A stretch of DNA of 61,522 bases from assembly GCA_016793115.1 (NCBI GenBank), contig JAEUIN010000341.1:1-61522 (forward strand). The letters are read 5' to 3'. The DNA comes from Planctomycetaceae bacterium (lineage in GTDB: Bacteria; Planctomycetota; Planctomycetia; Pirellulales; PNKZ01). Positions 8,300-17,522 of the stretch are shown in pieces. The notes beneath the pieces were generated by a model, which saw only the letters and a program-made list of their open reading frames with translations, ran no database searches and had not been told where the DNA came from. Made by a program: the position numbers and the translations under genes. Numbering within the stretch: the stretch's first letter is position 1; each line of letters starts with the position of its first letter.

Positions 8300-9328
8300 A
8301 TGATGTCGAGACGAGTGCGCTTGTGGGCCGTGCTGTTGTCGCCGGTCCTGTTGTCGCCGGTCGGCGGAGCGAAGGCTTGGGCCGCCGAGGGCGAGGCTTA
8401 TGATCCGCTTCGCTTGGCCGCAGGCGCCGAGCCGGCGACGCACGACTTGAGCTTCGACGATGCGCAGCGCAAGCGCACGATTCCGCTCAAGGCTTACTTG
8501 CCGAAGGTCGCCGCGGGCGAGGCGGCCGAGCCGGCGCCGGTCGTGCTGTTCAGCCACGGTTTGGGAGGCTCGCGCGAGGGCGGGGCCTACCTCGGCAAGC
8601 ATTGGGGCGCGCGCGGCTACGTGGTCGTCGCCATGCAGCATGCCGGGAGCGATTCCGAGGTGTGGCGCAACGCGCCGCTCGGCGAGCGCCGCAACGCGTT
8701 GAGCAAGGCGGCGGGGGGCGAAAATTTTCTGTTGCGCGCGAAGGACGTCGCGGCCGTGCTCGATCAATTGACGAATTGGAACGGTGAAGCGGGGCACGTG
8801 CTCGCCGGCCGGCTCGACTTGGAGCATGTCGGCATGTCGGGCCACTCGTTCGGCGCGGTGACGACGCAGGCCGTGAGCGGGCAGTCGTTTCCGCTCGGCG
8901 GCGGGGCCGCGTTGACCGACGCGCGCATCGACGCCGCGGTGCTGTTCAGCCCCAGCCCGCCGCGCGCCGGGAGCGCGGAGAAGGCGTTCGGGTCGGTGCG
9001 GCTGCCGTGGTTGCTGATGACGGGGACGAAGGACGACTCGCCGATCGGCGGCATCACTGCGGCGTCGCGGTTGGAGGTGTTTCCCGCGCTGCCGGCCGGC
9101 GCGAAGTATGAACTGGTGCTCGACGGCGCGGAGCACTCGGCGTTCGGCGATCGCGGACCGCCGGCCGATCGCGGTCGCCGCAACGACAATCACCACCGCG
9201 TGATTCTTGCTCTCAGCACGGCCTTTTGGGACGCCTACTTGCGCGGCGACGCCGCCGCCAAAACCTGGCTCGACGGCGCCGGCCCCCGCTCGGTGCTGGA
9301 GACGGCCGATCGTTGGCGGACGAAGTAG
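8300..9328 (+). CDS. Secreted alpha/beta hydrolase (chlorophyllase/PAF-acetylhydrolase-like)
   Basis: 342 residues from ATG 8300 (8303 is equally possible; an upstream in-frame GTG at 8276 would place the signal peptide internally). A signal peptide ends near AKAWAAEG. The hydrolase core shows LFSHGLGGSREG (oxyanion loop), GMSGHSFGA as the nucleophile elbow with catalytic Ser, an acid candidate in LMTGTKDDSP, and a His in LDGAEHSAFG. This layout matches secreted dienelactone-hydrolase/platelet-activating-factor acetylhydrolase-type esterases. Substrate unknown. It is followed after 30 bases by the convergent histidine kinase. Confidence 0.82.
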   Translation: MMSRRVRLWAVLLSPVLLSPVGGAKAWAAEGEAYDPLRLAAGAEPATHDLSFDDAQRKRTIPLKAYLPKVAAGEAAEPAPVVLFSHGLGGSREGGAYLGKHWGARGYVVVAMQHAGSDSEVWRNAPLGERRNALSKAAGGENFLLRAKDVAAVLDQLTNWNGEAGHVLAGRLDLEHVGMSGHSFGAVTTQAVSGQSFPLGGGAALTDARIDAAVLFSPSPPRAGSAEKAFGSVRLPWLLMTGTKDDSPIGGITAASRLEVFPALPAGAKYELVLDGAEHSAFGDRGPPADRGRRNDNHHRVILALSTAFWDAYLRGDAAAKTWLDGAGPRSVLETADRWRTK

Positions 9329-9358
9329 ACGCCGACCGACGGCCGCGCCGCCGAGGAA

Positions 9359-11539
9359 CTACAGACCTTCGGTCGAAGCTTTCGGCGGCGAGATCGGCAG
9401 CACGGCTTCGACCGTGGTGCCGCCGCCCGGCTTGCTCGAGAGTTGAAACGTGCCGCCGGCCAAGAGCACGCGTTCGCGCATGCCGCGCAGGCCGAAACAT
9501 TCCGGGCGCACGCGCTCGGCGGCGAAGCCGCGGCCTTCGTCGCGCACCGTGAGAGCCACGTCGTCGCCGCGGCGGCGCAGCTCGACCACGGCCCGCTCGA
9601 CGCCGCCGTGTTTGCGGACGTTGCTGAGCGCTTCCTGCACGACGCGGAACAGCGTCACCGCGGTCTTGTCGTCGAGATCGTGGAAGTCGTCGTCGTGCGC
9701 GAAGTCGACGTCGAGGCCTTGTTCGCGGTTCTGCCCCAGCAGGTCTTCGACGGCCGCGACGACCCCTAAATCGTCGAGCAACGAGCTGCGCACGCCGCCG
9801 ATCAGCCGGCGGGCTTCGGCCATCGCCTGCGTCAGCAGTTTTTCGGCCTTCTCCAAAGCCTCGTCGTCTTTATCGCGCCGCACTTTGGGCGATTGCAGCG
9901 TCATCAGCGCGCCGACGAGAAATTGGATCGTGCCGTCGTGCAACTCGTTGCAGATGAACTGCCGCTCTTGTTCCTGGACGTCGATCAAATCGCGAAGCAG
10001 ACGTCGATCCCGGAGCAATTCGGTTTGAATCTGCTTCAGCGGCGTGATGTCGGTCGCATAGCCGCCGACGCCGACGACCCGTCCGCGCGCGTCGGCGATC
10101 GGGTACTTCACCGAAAGGTAGGTGCGCTTACCGTCGGCCAAGTCGATCTCTTCCTCGGCGTGCTCGGCCTTGCCGGTCTCGCGCACGCGGCGATCCGTGG
10201 CGAGAAACATCTCGGCCGTCTCGCGCGGAAACAGTTCGCGGTCGTCGCGGCCGATCAGTTCCGCGGCCGGCTTGTTCATGAGCCGCTCGAAGGTCGTGTT
10301 GACGACTTGGTAGCGGCCTTGCTCGTCTTTCAAAAACACGGCCGGCTCGGCATGTTCGACGATCGCGCGAAAGCGGGCCTCGCTGGTCTGGAGCGCTTCG
10401 TCGGCCCGCTTGCGCTCGGTGACGTCGTTCACGTAGCCGACGTAGCCTTCGAAGCGTCCTTGGTCGTCGAACAACGGCGCGTTATGGCTGATCGTCCAGA
10501 CGACGGCGCCGTCGGGACGAACGTAACGAAACTCCGAGGAAAACCGGCGCGGGTGCTTCAGGCAATCGGCCCAATTCGCCGCCAGGGCCTCGACGTCGTC
10601 GGGGTGAATCATTCTCACCCAGTTCTTGCTGTCGATCTCCTCCATTCGGTAGCCGGTGATTCTGACGAACGCCGAATTGGCATATTCCAGTTGGCCCGTT
10701 GCGCTGCAGCGATAGACCCCCAGCGGAGCGTCTTCCGCGAGCGCTTCGTAGCGCATCGCGGCGATATAAGCTTCATGGCGCTGCGTGACGTCGGAGCAGA
10801 CGCCCGCCAGCCGTACCGGTCGGCCGTGTTCAATCGCCACGCGGCCGATGCCTTCGATCCAGCGCTCGCGGCCGTCGGGGAGTCGCACGCGATACGTGAT
10901 CGACATCGTGCGGCCCGACGATTTCGCTTGTTCGATCGCCGCTTGCACGAGCGGAACGTCGTCGGGATGCATGCGCTTGAAGCCGGAGCCGGTCTTGCCG
11001 TCGTGTTCGCCGGGCGCGAGGCCGTGCAACTGTTCCATCATGGGCGACCATTTGGTCGTGTTGCGCACGAAGTCCCAATCGAAGGTGCCGAGCTGCGCGT
11101 AGTCGGAAGCCAGCTCCCAGCGCGCGTTGGCCTCTTTCGCGGCGAGTTCGCGGCGGCGAAGATCGTCGATCGCGCTGCGCCACCGCGTCTGCTGCCGGAC
11201 GATCAAGCCGCCGACGGCGAAATACAGAAACATCTGCAACGCCATCCGCAACGGCGATTGCATATCGTCGGCATAGCGGGGATCCACATGGCGCAACACG
11301 GCGACGGGTACGACGGAGAACGCGAGCGCCGTCCAGGCGGCCGGCGTGGAAAGATAGCGGCCGAGCACGACGACGAGCAGCAGCGTCGTGCCGACCACGG
11401 CCTCGGAGCCGAACCAATCGTAGGTGAGTCGGCGCAGGCCGAGGTAGACCAGCGGCGCCGCGACCGCGACGGCGTGAGCGCGCCAACCGGTGAGGCGCGG
11501 CCGTTCAGGCAGGTCGTCGAGTTCGGCAGGGGAGGGCAT
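9359..11539 (-). CDS. Membrane-linked PAS sensor histidine kinase, NarL/DesK type
   Basis: 726 residues from ATG 11539; the open frame runs further upstream without support. About four hydrophobic segments occupy residues ~20-115, then three PAS domains follow: about 145-270 (GTFDWDF...GVCSDVTQRH), 280-400 (AEDAPLGVYRC...YVNDVTERKR) and 410-520 (VEHAEPAVFLKDEQGRY...GYATDITPLK). The HisKA_3 dimerisation helix carries ELHDGTIQFLVG with phospho-acceptor His at residue 534, and a HATPase domain ends the protein (NVRKHGG, RDEGRGF, GLRGMRERV). Such kinases phosphorylate LuxR-type regulators; no response regulator gene adjoins, so the partner is elsewhere. Signal unknown. Confidence 0.88.
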   Translation of the reverse strand: MPSPAELDDLPERPRLTGWRAHAVAVAAPLVYLGLRRLTYDWFGSEAVVGTTLLLVVVLGRYLSTPAAWTALAFSVVPVAVLRHVDPRYADDMQSPLRMALQMFLYFAVGGLIVRQQTRWRSAIDDLRRRELAAKEANARWELASDYAQLGTFDWDFVRNTTKWSPMMEQLHGLAPGEHDGKTGSGFKRMHPDDVPLVQAAIEQAKSSGRTMSITYRVRLPDGRERWIEGIGRVAIEHGRPVRLAGVCSDVTQRHEAYIAAMRYEALAEDAPLGVYRCSATGQLEYANSAFVRITGYRMEEIDSKNWVRMIHPDDVEALAANWADCLKHPRRFSSEFRYVRPDGAVVWTISHNAPLFDDQGRFEGYVGYVNDVTERKRADEALQTSEARFRAIVEHAEPAVFLKDEQGRYQVVNTTFERLMNKPAAELIGRDDRELFPRETAEMFLATDRRVRETGKAEHAEEEIDLADGKRTYLSVKYPIADARGRVVGVGGYATDITPLKQIQTELLRDRRLLRDLIDVQEQERQFICNELHDGTIQFLVGALMTLQSPKVRRDKDDEALEKAEKLLTQAMAEARRLIGGVRSSLLDDLGVVAAVEDLLGQNREQGLDVDFAHDDDFHDLDDKTAVTLFRVVQEALSNVRKHGGVERAVVELRRRGDDVALTVRDEGRGFAAERVRPECFGLRGMRERVLLAGGTFQLSSKPGGGTTVEAVLPISPPKASTEGL

Positions 11540-11940
11540 TCGGAGCGGTGGGCTGAGGCGGAAACGTGCGGGCGGCGGGTAAGGGAACGCAAGCGGGGCG
11601 CAAGCAGTATGGTTGCGGCGAGCGCCGTCGGAAACCCCGCGCGTCGCCGGCGAAGTATACGAGTGCGCCAGGCGTTTTTCGAGCTTTCCTGTTTTCCTCG
11701 CGAGCCGCTCGTCGTCCAGGCCGCTTCGTCCGACCCGCAATTCGCGCTAACGGTTGTCGCGGTCGTAACGGTCGCGCCGCGCCGCGACGGCAGGCGTCGG
11801 GCGCTGCGGACGGCCGAAGAACGTCGGCGGGGGTGTTTGCCGGGAGAGCGATTGTGACCTAAGTAAAGATAGGGGCCGCGTCTCGTCCGGAGACGCTTCG
11901 CTTTCGCCCGCCTTCCCACTTGTCTGGAGCGTCGCCGTTC

Positions 11941-12795
11941 ATGCCGTCGGTTGAGCAAGTCGTCGCCGAGCTTTCCGGAACCGTTCGCGACGTGATGTCG
12001 AAACAAGTCGTCGCCGTGAGCGCGAAAACGTCGGCCGCCGACGTCGCCGATCGCATGGCCGCCTCGGGCGTGCGCCATGCCGTCGTCGTCGACGCCGAAC
12101 GCAAAGTGGCGGGAATCGTTTCGCAGCGCGAAATCTTCTCGCACTTCATGGAAACGTTGCACGAGAAGAACGCGATTCCGTCCGGCAAAAACGAACGTGC
12201 GCCGTGGGAAGTGGGAAGCCTGATCCGCAAGCCGCCGATCACCGTGTCGCCCGACGCGCAACTCGGCAAAGCCGGTTTCGTGCTGGCGAGTTGCAAGATC
12301 GACTGCCTACCGGTCGTCGACGAGAACAACGTGTTGTTGGGTACGCTCAGCGTCAAAGAAGTGTTGAGGCATATCGTGGGTAAACTCGACGCCGGCCTCG
12401 AAGATCAATTCACGTTCTACACGCCGGAGAAGAAAAGCCGGCCGCAGATGCCCGCCTTCTTCCGCCGCGCCAACGGCGCGCTCGTCATGCCGGTCTCCTG
12501 CTTGGAGGATCCGACGTCGATCCCCGGCTTCGCCGTGCTCGGGTTCGAACCGGCGACGGGCCGGATCGCCGTGAAGTTCGTCGCCGATCTCAGCGAAGAA
12601 GGGGCCCGCAAGGTGGCGAAAGACGGCGACAACTTGGTGATCGCGGCGGGCGACTTCGTCGCCCGATTCGAGATCAAGCACGTGTCGGCGTTCGATATCA
12701 CGCGGCACCGCAACTTCAATTGCATGATTCTCACGCCGCGGCAGCAAGCGCCGACCGGCGTCCCGCAAACGCTCGCCCCGGCCGCCGCGAATTGA
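11941..12795 (+). CDS. CBS-domain pair protein
   Basis: 284 residues from ATG 11941 (GGAG 11 bases upstream; an in-frame TTG lies at 11920). Two CBS motifs: about residues 15-70 (VRDVMSKQVVAVSAKTSAAD...AGIVSQREIF) and 88-145 (VGSLIRKPPITVSPDAQL...LLGTLSVKEVL). The ~130-residue C-terminal part is beta-rich with no family I recognise. CBS pairs normally bind adenosine nucleotides and regulate a partner domain or protein. The neighbouring histidine kinase is divergent, so a signalling link is only possible. Confidence 0.82.
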   Translation: MPSVEQVVAELSGTVRDVMSKQVVAVSAKTSAADVADRMAASGVRHAVVVDAERKVAGIVSQREIFSHFMETLHEKNAIPSGKNERAPWEVGSLIRKPPITVSPDAQLGKAGFVLASCKIDCLPVVDENNVLLGTLSVKEVLRHIVGKLDAGLEDQFTFYTPEKKSRPQMPAFFRRANGALVMPVSCLEDPTSIPGFAVLGFEPATGRIAVKFVADLSEEGARKVAKDGDNLVIAAGDFVARFEIKHVSAFDITRHRNFNCMILTPRQQAPTGVPQTLAPAAAN

Positions 12796-12952
12796 CCCTT
12801 CTCCCTCCGTGGCCGAAGGCCGGATGAGGGTCGCGCCGCGTAACGTTTGGCGATGTGTTTGCGAGAACGTCGATGCGCGTGCCGACTTCGCTGCGGCGTC
12901 GCCTCTAACGCGCAGTCAACCTTAGCGCCGCGCGTCTTACACCCGCAGAGGA

Positions 12953-13032
12953 TTCACAACGGAGGACTCGGAGTTCCCGAAGGAGAGGAATTAGCGATCT
13001 CCCTCCGGGGCCTCCGAGTTCTCCGCTGTGAA
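12953..13032. repeat. Long imperfect hairpin repeat (GGATTCACAACGGAG type)
   Basis: A 21-base arm at 12953-12973 (TTCACAACGGAG...) pairs with 13012-13032 with two mismatches. The interior is itself partly self-complementary (CCCGAAGGAGAGG against CTCCCTCCGGGG), so the whole 80 bases can fold as one extended stem. Confidence 0.75.
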
Positions 13033-13064
13033 CGACGTAGCGTCACGACTTCGGAACGCACGTT

Positions 13065-13089
13065 GCCCCCGGCATGAAGTGCCGGGGGC
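13065..13089. repeat. GC-rich palindrome (GCCCCCGGCA family)
   Basis: GCCCCCGGCA (13065-13074) and its exact complement (13080-13089) flank a five-base loop. The same arm, lengthened, recurs at 61456-61509. Confidence 0.75.
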
Positions 13090-13120
13090 TAAGACGTAAC
13101 GGATTTGTGTTCGTCGATAC

Positions 13121-13152
13121 CGCGTGGGCCTCGCTGCGCTCGACCCACCCTA
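13121..13152. repeat. Copy of the GTGGGTCGAGC / GGGCCTCGC repeat
   Basis: CGCGTGGGCCTCGCTGCGCT followed by CGACCCACCC is shared, on one strand or the other, with 28285-28315 and with both arms at 29891-29971. Confidence 0.7.
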
Positions 13153-13156
13153 CGGT

Positions 13157-14680
13157 TCAATTCAATTCCGGCGGGACGGAGCCGTAGGTCCAGCCGCTTC
13201 CTCCGCGCCACTCCGGAATCGGCGCGCGCGTCGGGAGCTTGCCCGGCGTGAGTTGCTTCGTCAGTTCGATGCCGGCGTTCATGATCTGCGTGCCCGCCGT
13301 CGGCTCGAGGTTGCTGTAGTAGGTGAGCCGCGTCTCGTAGCCGCCGCCGTGCGGGCCCAGGGCTTCTTCCGTCGGCACGTAGCCGACGCAGCCGTTGGCG
13401 AGTTCGACCGGGAACGTGAACTCGAACGGGCTCGCTTTCTTGATCCCCAGGCCGTACTCGACGAAGTATTCGGCCGGGTTCGACACGAACACCGCCGGCC
13501 CGATCTGCACGGCCTGCACTTCGACGTCGACGCGCGGCTGCTTCTTGATTACGGCGTCGAGCATGACGATCTCTTTGGCGAACAGCCAATCGGTCGGATC
13601 GTTCTTGTCGGGCGCGCGGGAAACGAGATCGAGGCAGGCGGCGACGCGCTCGGGGCGCGGTACGCGGCGGCCGACGTTGATCGTCTTGGTCTTCACGACG
13701 ACCGGCGCGACGGGGCCCGGCTCGATCGAGACGAGCACCTTGACCGCTTCCGCGCCGACCCGGCCGCCGACAAGTTGCGACCATTGCTCGGCTTTCGGAT
13801 TGGCGACCTTCGTGAGATTGTCGACCTGCGTGATGTCGCCGCAGCAGCCGGCCGTGAAGACGACGACGACGTCGGGTCCGAAGAAGCCGCGCACGACTTT
13901 CTCAAGATAATAAATGTAGTTGGCGGAGATGCCGCCGGGGCTCGCCGTGGCGTGGCACGCATAATTGACGACGCAGCCGAGGAGCTTCCCTTGGTCGTCC
14001 CACGCGCCGACGACGCCGACTTCGGGATCGATCGGACCGGCCGGCTCGACGATGTCGGGGTTGCCCGGGCGCGGGTGAGTCATCGTGAGGCCGTTCTTCA
14101 TGCGGAAGCGGCGATTGTAGGCCGCTTTGTCTTCGATGCCCTTGCCGACGCCGACCAAGGCCGGCTTGCGGCTTTTGTCGGCGGCGACGACGGCGTCGAC
14201 CAATTGCTTTTCGACATGCGCCAAATACTTCGGATCGGCGGTCGACGACTTGTTGTAGGCCAAATCTTTCACGAGGTCGGAAGCGTGGTCGAATTCGCCG
14301 GGGAGCACCATGCCGACCGGGCCGGAGGAATGCGAGTGCGACGCGCCGATGAGGATGTTCAAGGCCGGAATGCCGCACTGCTTTTCGATCTCGGCGCGAA
14401 CTTTTTCGACCGTCTCACGGCGAATGAGCAGGGCGTCGATGCCGACGACTGCGGCCCGCGTGACGCCGTCGTCCCAGACCGAAGCGCGAACCTTGCAGGG
14501 ATCGTGGAGCGTGCGATGGAACGACTTGCCGTAGCCGCCGGGTTGCTCCATGCCGATCTCGGGCGTAATGTCGCGCTCGGCGAACCCGACTTGAAGCGGG
14601 TCGGCCGGCGCGGCCGGTTGGGCGGCGGCGAGCGGCCGCGAGGCGAGAACCACGATGAGCATGCAGCAGAGGCGGAGCAT
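13157..14680 (-). CDS. Secreted neutral/alkaline-ceramidase-like protein
   Basis: 507 residues; a signal peptide ends near residue 20 (LAAAQPAAP). It shows the ceramidase N-terminal fold marks: GFAERDITPEIG, the zinc-site motif GASHSHSSGP at 112-121, VVNYACHATA near 250, and GCCGDITQVDN shortly after. Characterised neutral ceramidases hydrolyse ceramide to sphingosine and fatty acid, but planctomycetes carry many homologues of unknown substrate. Residues needed for zinc binding appear present; substrate specificity is not inferable. A second homologue in this window (42167-44311) is fused to a LamG domain. Confidence 0.82.
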   Translation of the reverse strand: MLRLCCMLIVVLASRPLAAAQPAAPADPLQVGFAERDITPEIGMEQPGGYGKSFHRTLHDPCKVRASVWDDGVTRAAVVGIDALLIRRETVEKVRAEIEKQCGIPALNILIGASHSHSSGPVGMVLPGEFDHASDLVKDLAYNKSSTADPKYLAHVEKQLVDAVVAADKSRKPALVGVGKGIEDKAAYNRRFRMKNGLTMTHPRPGNPDIVEPAGPIDPEVGVVGAWDDQGKLLGCVVNYACHATASPGGISANYIYYLEKVVRGFFGPDVVVVFTAGCCGDITQVDNLTKVANPKAEQWSQLVGGRVGAEAVKVLVSIEPGPVAPVVVKTKTINVGRRVPRPERVAACLDLVSRAPDKNDPTDWLFAKEIVMLDAVIKKQPRVDVEVQAVQIGPAVFVSNPAEYFVEYGLGIKKASPFEFTFPVELANGCVGYVPTEEALGPHGGGYETRLTYYSNLEPTAGTQIMNAGIELTKQLTPGKLPTRAPIPEWRGGSGWTYGSVPPELN

Positions 14681-14902
14681 CGGTCGGAATCTCCCGGGGG
14701 CGGAGGAGGGGGAACTAGGCAGGAATCCATGATTCTGCCCGAATTTGCCGCCGTTATCACAGGAAAATAGAATTTGTCCGCCGGCCGAGATTGGATTTCG
14801 GCCGATCTGTTCCTATGATTTTTGTGTGTCCCGCCCTGAGTGATCGGCCAATCGGTCACGAGCTGGTAGAGATAGGCATTTGCCCCTTGAGGAACCTCGC
14901 CC

Positions 14903-15301
14903 ATGGCGAAAGCCGGACCTCGTAAGAAGCTGCCGAAAGAACTCGCGGTCATCAACGCCGACAACTGCACCGGCTGCGAGTCGTGTCTCGAGGTCTGCCC
15001 GGTCGACTGCATCGTCAAGATTCAGCAGTACGACCAGTTCCACAATTTGCAGAGCTGGTGCCAGATCGACTTGGAACGCTGCGTCGGCTGCGAGGTGTGC
15101 GTGCACATTCCGCAGAAGAAGACGAACCCGTATGAGTTGACCGTCTGCCCGTGGGACGCCATCGAGATGGTGCCGACGGAGAAGGTGGCGCTCGCGGTGG
15201 CCATGAGCGGCGGCCCGCCGGAATACGTCGAAGCGAACTGGGATCGACTCGTCGGCACGGCCCAACACTTGGCCGAAATGAAAGCGGCCGAAGGGAAGTA
15301 G
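14903..15301 (+). CDS. Dicluster ferredoxin-like protein
   Basis: 132 residues. The first cluster motif is canonical: CTGCESCLEVCP (C-x2-C-x2-C-x3-CP, residues ~22-33). The second keeps CVGCEVC but its fourth Cys lies 16 positions further on (VCPWDAIEM) instead of four. Such proteins carry low-potential electrons between soluble oxidoreductases. The 45-residue C-terminal tail is unassigned. The gene stands alone between two minus-strand genes, so its redox partner is elsewhere. The 222-base spacer before it (14681-14902) has no recognisable gene. Confidence 0.85.
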   Translation: MAKAGPRKKLPKELAVINADNCTGCESCLEVCPVDCIVKIQQYDQFHNLQSWCQIDLERCVGCEVCVHIPQKKTNPYELTVCPWDAIEMVPTEKVALAVAMSGGPPEYVEANWDRLVGTAQHLAEMKAAEGK

Positions 15302-15311
15302 CCTCGGCCGC

Positions 15312-16139
15312 TTACTGCGCGCCGATCTTTTCCGCGACGTCGAGCATGTAGTCGATGCTGTCTTTCGCGAGGCGTTCGACTCCCGGCGCGTAGTCGAACA
15401 CTTCGACGGAAACCCAGCCGCGGTAGTCGATTTCGCCCAAGGCTTCGAAGATCGGCACGAAGTCGAGCTCGCCCATGCCCGGCCCGCGCAAGTTCGGGTC
15501 GTTGGCGTGGAAGTGGACCATCTCACGGCGGAACTGCCGCAGCAGATCGGGAATCGGCGTCGGCTCGCTCGACATGGCTTTGCAATCGAGGTGCAGTCGG
15601 CAACTCGGCGAGCCGACCATTTCGCAGAGCTTCACCCCTTCGGCCGCGGTGTTCAAGAAGTTGCCGTCGGCAGGCCCGAGCGGTTCGACGGCGAGCACGA
15701 CGTCGAGCGATTCGAGCGTCGGCATCGTGGCGGCGAGCACTTCGGCGGCGTAGCCCATCGCTTGTTCGGTCGTCACGCCCGGCAAGAGATTACGCTGGAG
15801 CGGCGAGCCGAGCACCATGACGTTGCCGCCGAGATCGCGACAGAGCCGCGCGAGCTCTTGGATGTATTCGGCGGTGGCGCGGCGCACGTCGGCGTCGGGC
15901 GTGGTGAGGTAGAAGCCTTTCGTTTTAGCGAGCAGCCAGTGGAGGCCGATAATTTGCAGGTCGGCCGCTTCGGCTTGACGGCGGACTTCGGCGCGCTGGG
16001 CCGCGGTGATTTCCCGCGCGTCGACGTTGAGCGTGAACGGCGCGATCTCCAGGCCGGTGTAGCCGCACTCGCGCGCGAAGGCGAACGCCTTGTCGAACGG
16101 CCAGTCTTGAAACGTCTCGTTGCAGATCGCGAATTTCAC
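15312..16139 (-). CDS. Sugar phosphate isomerase/epimerase, xylose-isomerase-like TIM barrel
   Basis: 275 residues, full length for the AP-endonuclease-2/xylose-isomerase-like TIM-barrel family. Typical marks: MKFAICNETFQDWPFDKAF at the N-terminus, GYTGLEIAPF, LAVEPLG (metal-ligand Glu), LHLDCKAM (Asp), HFHANDPN (His) and GWVSVEVFDY (Glu). No signal peptide, so cytoplasmic. Members isomerise or epimerise sugars and inositols, or act as hydroxypyruvate isomerase; substrate not known here. Convergent with the ferredoxin gene, 10 bases apart. Confidence 0.85.
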   Translation of the reverse strand: MKFAICNETFQDWPFDKAFAFARECGYTGLEIAPFTLNVDAREITAAQRAEVRRQAEAADLQIIGLHWLLAKTKGFYLTTPDADVRRATAEYIQELARLCRDLGGNVMVLGSPLQRNLLPGVTTEQAMGYAAEVLAATMPTLESLDVVLAVEPLGPADGNFLNTAAEGVKLCEMVGSPSCRLHLDCKAMSSEPTPIPDLLRQFRREMVHFHANDPNLRGPGMGELDFVPIFEALGEIDYRGWVSVEVFDYAPGVERLAKDSIDYMLDVAEKIGAQ

Positions 16140-16260
16140 GGCGTCATCCTTCTCGAAGCCAATACCACGCTCACGACGCCGCTTCGCAAGCGGCGGTCCT
16201 TTCCGCTAACATTACGGAAATCCGAGGTCGCCGCAACCCATCGCTTGTCACGTCGCCGCC

Positions 16261-16914
16261 ATGCCGCTCGCGTACGATTCCGCCGCCGCCGTCGCCCATT
16301 TGATGAAACGCGACAAACCGCTGGCCCGGCTGATGCGCGAGGTGCCGTTTACGTTGGAGCCGCCGCGCGTGACGACGCCGTTCGAGTCGCTCTTGAGGGC
16401 GATCGTGAGCCAACAGCTGTCCGGCAAGGCGGCGAAAACGATTCATACCCGCGTCGTCGAACTCCATGCTCCGGCGAAGCGACCGACTCCGGAAGCGCTG
16501 CTGGAGATTCCCGACGAGGCGTTGCGCGGCGCCGGGATTTCGCGCAACAAGCTCGCCGCGGTGCGCGACTTGGCGCAGAAGTCGCTCGACGGCACCGTGC
16601 CGACGATGCGCGCGCTCAAGCGGATGGACGACGCGGAGATTATCGAACGCCTGACGCAGGTGCGCGGCGTCGGCGTGTGGACGGTCGAGATGATGTTGAT
16701 GTTCACGCTCGGCCGGCCCGACGTGTTGCCGTTGGCCGATCTGGGCGTGCGGCAAGGCTTCATGCACGCCTACGGCCATGCGGCGGTGCCGGCGATCGAC
16801 GTGATCGAGGCCCACGCCGAACGGTGGCGGCCGTATCGCTCGGTCGGCAGTTGGTATATGTGGCGGGCCGTGGAACGGCACCGGCAAGCGAAAGCGGCCG
16901 GCGCGAAGAAGTAG
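16261..16914 (+). CDS. DNA-3-methyladenine glycosylase II, AlkA type
   Basis: 217 residues, base-excision repair of alkylated purines. The HhH-GPD core is visible: SLLRAIVSQQLSGKAAKTI, LTQVRGVGVWTVEMMLMF (helix-hairpin-helix) and LPLADLGVRQGF, where Asp 160 is the catalytic acid position. It lacks the N-terminal beta-domain of E. coli AlkA, as do many short homologues. Four-Cys iron-sulphur ligands of endonuclease III are absent, supporting a monofunctional glycosylase. A thioredoxin-like gene follows after 34 bases in a likely operon. Confidence 0.88.
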   Translation: MPLAYDSAAAVAHLMKRDKPLARLMREVPFTLEPPRVTTPFESLLRAIVSQQLSGKAAKTIHTRVVELHAPAKRPTPEALLEIPDEALRGAGISRNKLAAVRDLAQKSLDGTVPTMRALKRMDDAEIIERLTQVRGVGVWTVEMMLMFTLGRPDVLPLADLGVRQGFMHAYGHAAVPAIDVIEAHAERWRPYRSVGSWYMWRAVERHRQAKAAGAKK

Positions 16915-16948
16915 CGTATCGATTCAGTTTTTGCGGAGTACGAAAGCG

Positions 16949-17512
16949 ATGGATTTGGCGACGAAGTTCGAAGCGGGCCTCGGCTATCACGATTTTCTGG
17001 CGAAGTACGGCACCGAAGATCAACGAGCGAAGTGGGCTAACTTTCATAAAACCGTCGCTCTGCAGCCGGCGCAGCTCGAACTGCTGCGGTCGTTCAAGCG
17101 CGAACTCAAGGTGTTCGTGCTCGCCGGCGCGTGGTGCGGCGATTGCGTGAACCAATGCCCGATCTTCGAACACTTCGAACAAGCCGCGCCGGTGCTGAAG
17201 ATTCGCTACTTCGATCGCGACGACCATCCGGACCTGGCGGCGAAGCTCAGCGTGTGCGGCGGCGCGCGCGTGCCGGTCGCGCTGTTCGTCAGCGAAGACA
17301 ACTTTCAGATCGGTTTCCACGGCGACAAGACGTTGTCGAAATATCGCGAACTCGTCGCCAATTTGGAGCAAGGCCCCAGTTGCTCGACGGGGCTCGTCGC
17401 GCCGGGGCGTTCGCAACTCGACGCCGTGGTGCAAGACTGGCTCCACGCGTTCGAGCACGCCCAGTGGATCGTTCGCACCAGCGCTCGCCTACGCAAACTG
17501 CACAACGACTAG
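16949..17512 (+). CDS. Thioredoxin-fold protein
   Basis: 187 residues from ATG 16949, with GGAG 9 bases before it; an in-frame TTG at 16931 is less likely. The fold is marked by KVFVLAGAWCGDCVNQCPIF with redox motif Cys63-Gly-Asp-Cys66, where Asp replaces the usual Pro, and the cis-Pro strand GGARVPVALFV. No signal peptide, so cytoplasmic. It probably reduces or monitors disulfides, but the partner is unknown. Tight linkage to the glycosylase gene suggests cotranscription rather than a shared reaction. Confidence 0.82.
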   Translation: MDLATKFEAGLGYHDFLAKYGTEDQRAKWANFHKTVALQPAQLELLRSFKRELKVFVLAGAWCGDCVNQCPIFEHFEQAAPVLKIRYFDRDDHPDLAAKLSVCGGARVPVALFVSEDNFQIGFHGDKTLSKYRELVANLEQGPSCSTGLVAPGRSQLDAVVQDWLHAFEHAQWIVRTSARLRKLHND

Positions 17513-17522
17513 AGCTTTGGAT

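Larger units (their letters stand above)
12796..13156. other. Gene-free repeat island
   Basis: 361 bases without a supportable gene between convergent genes. In order it holds a short GGCC hairpin near 12813, a long imperfect hairpin (12953-13032), a GC-rich palindrome (13065-13089) and one copy of the GTGGGTCGAGC family (13121-13152). Each is listed separately. Confidence 0.7.

Noticed and set aside
9893..11857. A 654-residue plus-strand frame opposite the histidine kinase
   Set aside because: Antisense shadow; the kinase has all family motifs on the other strand.
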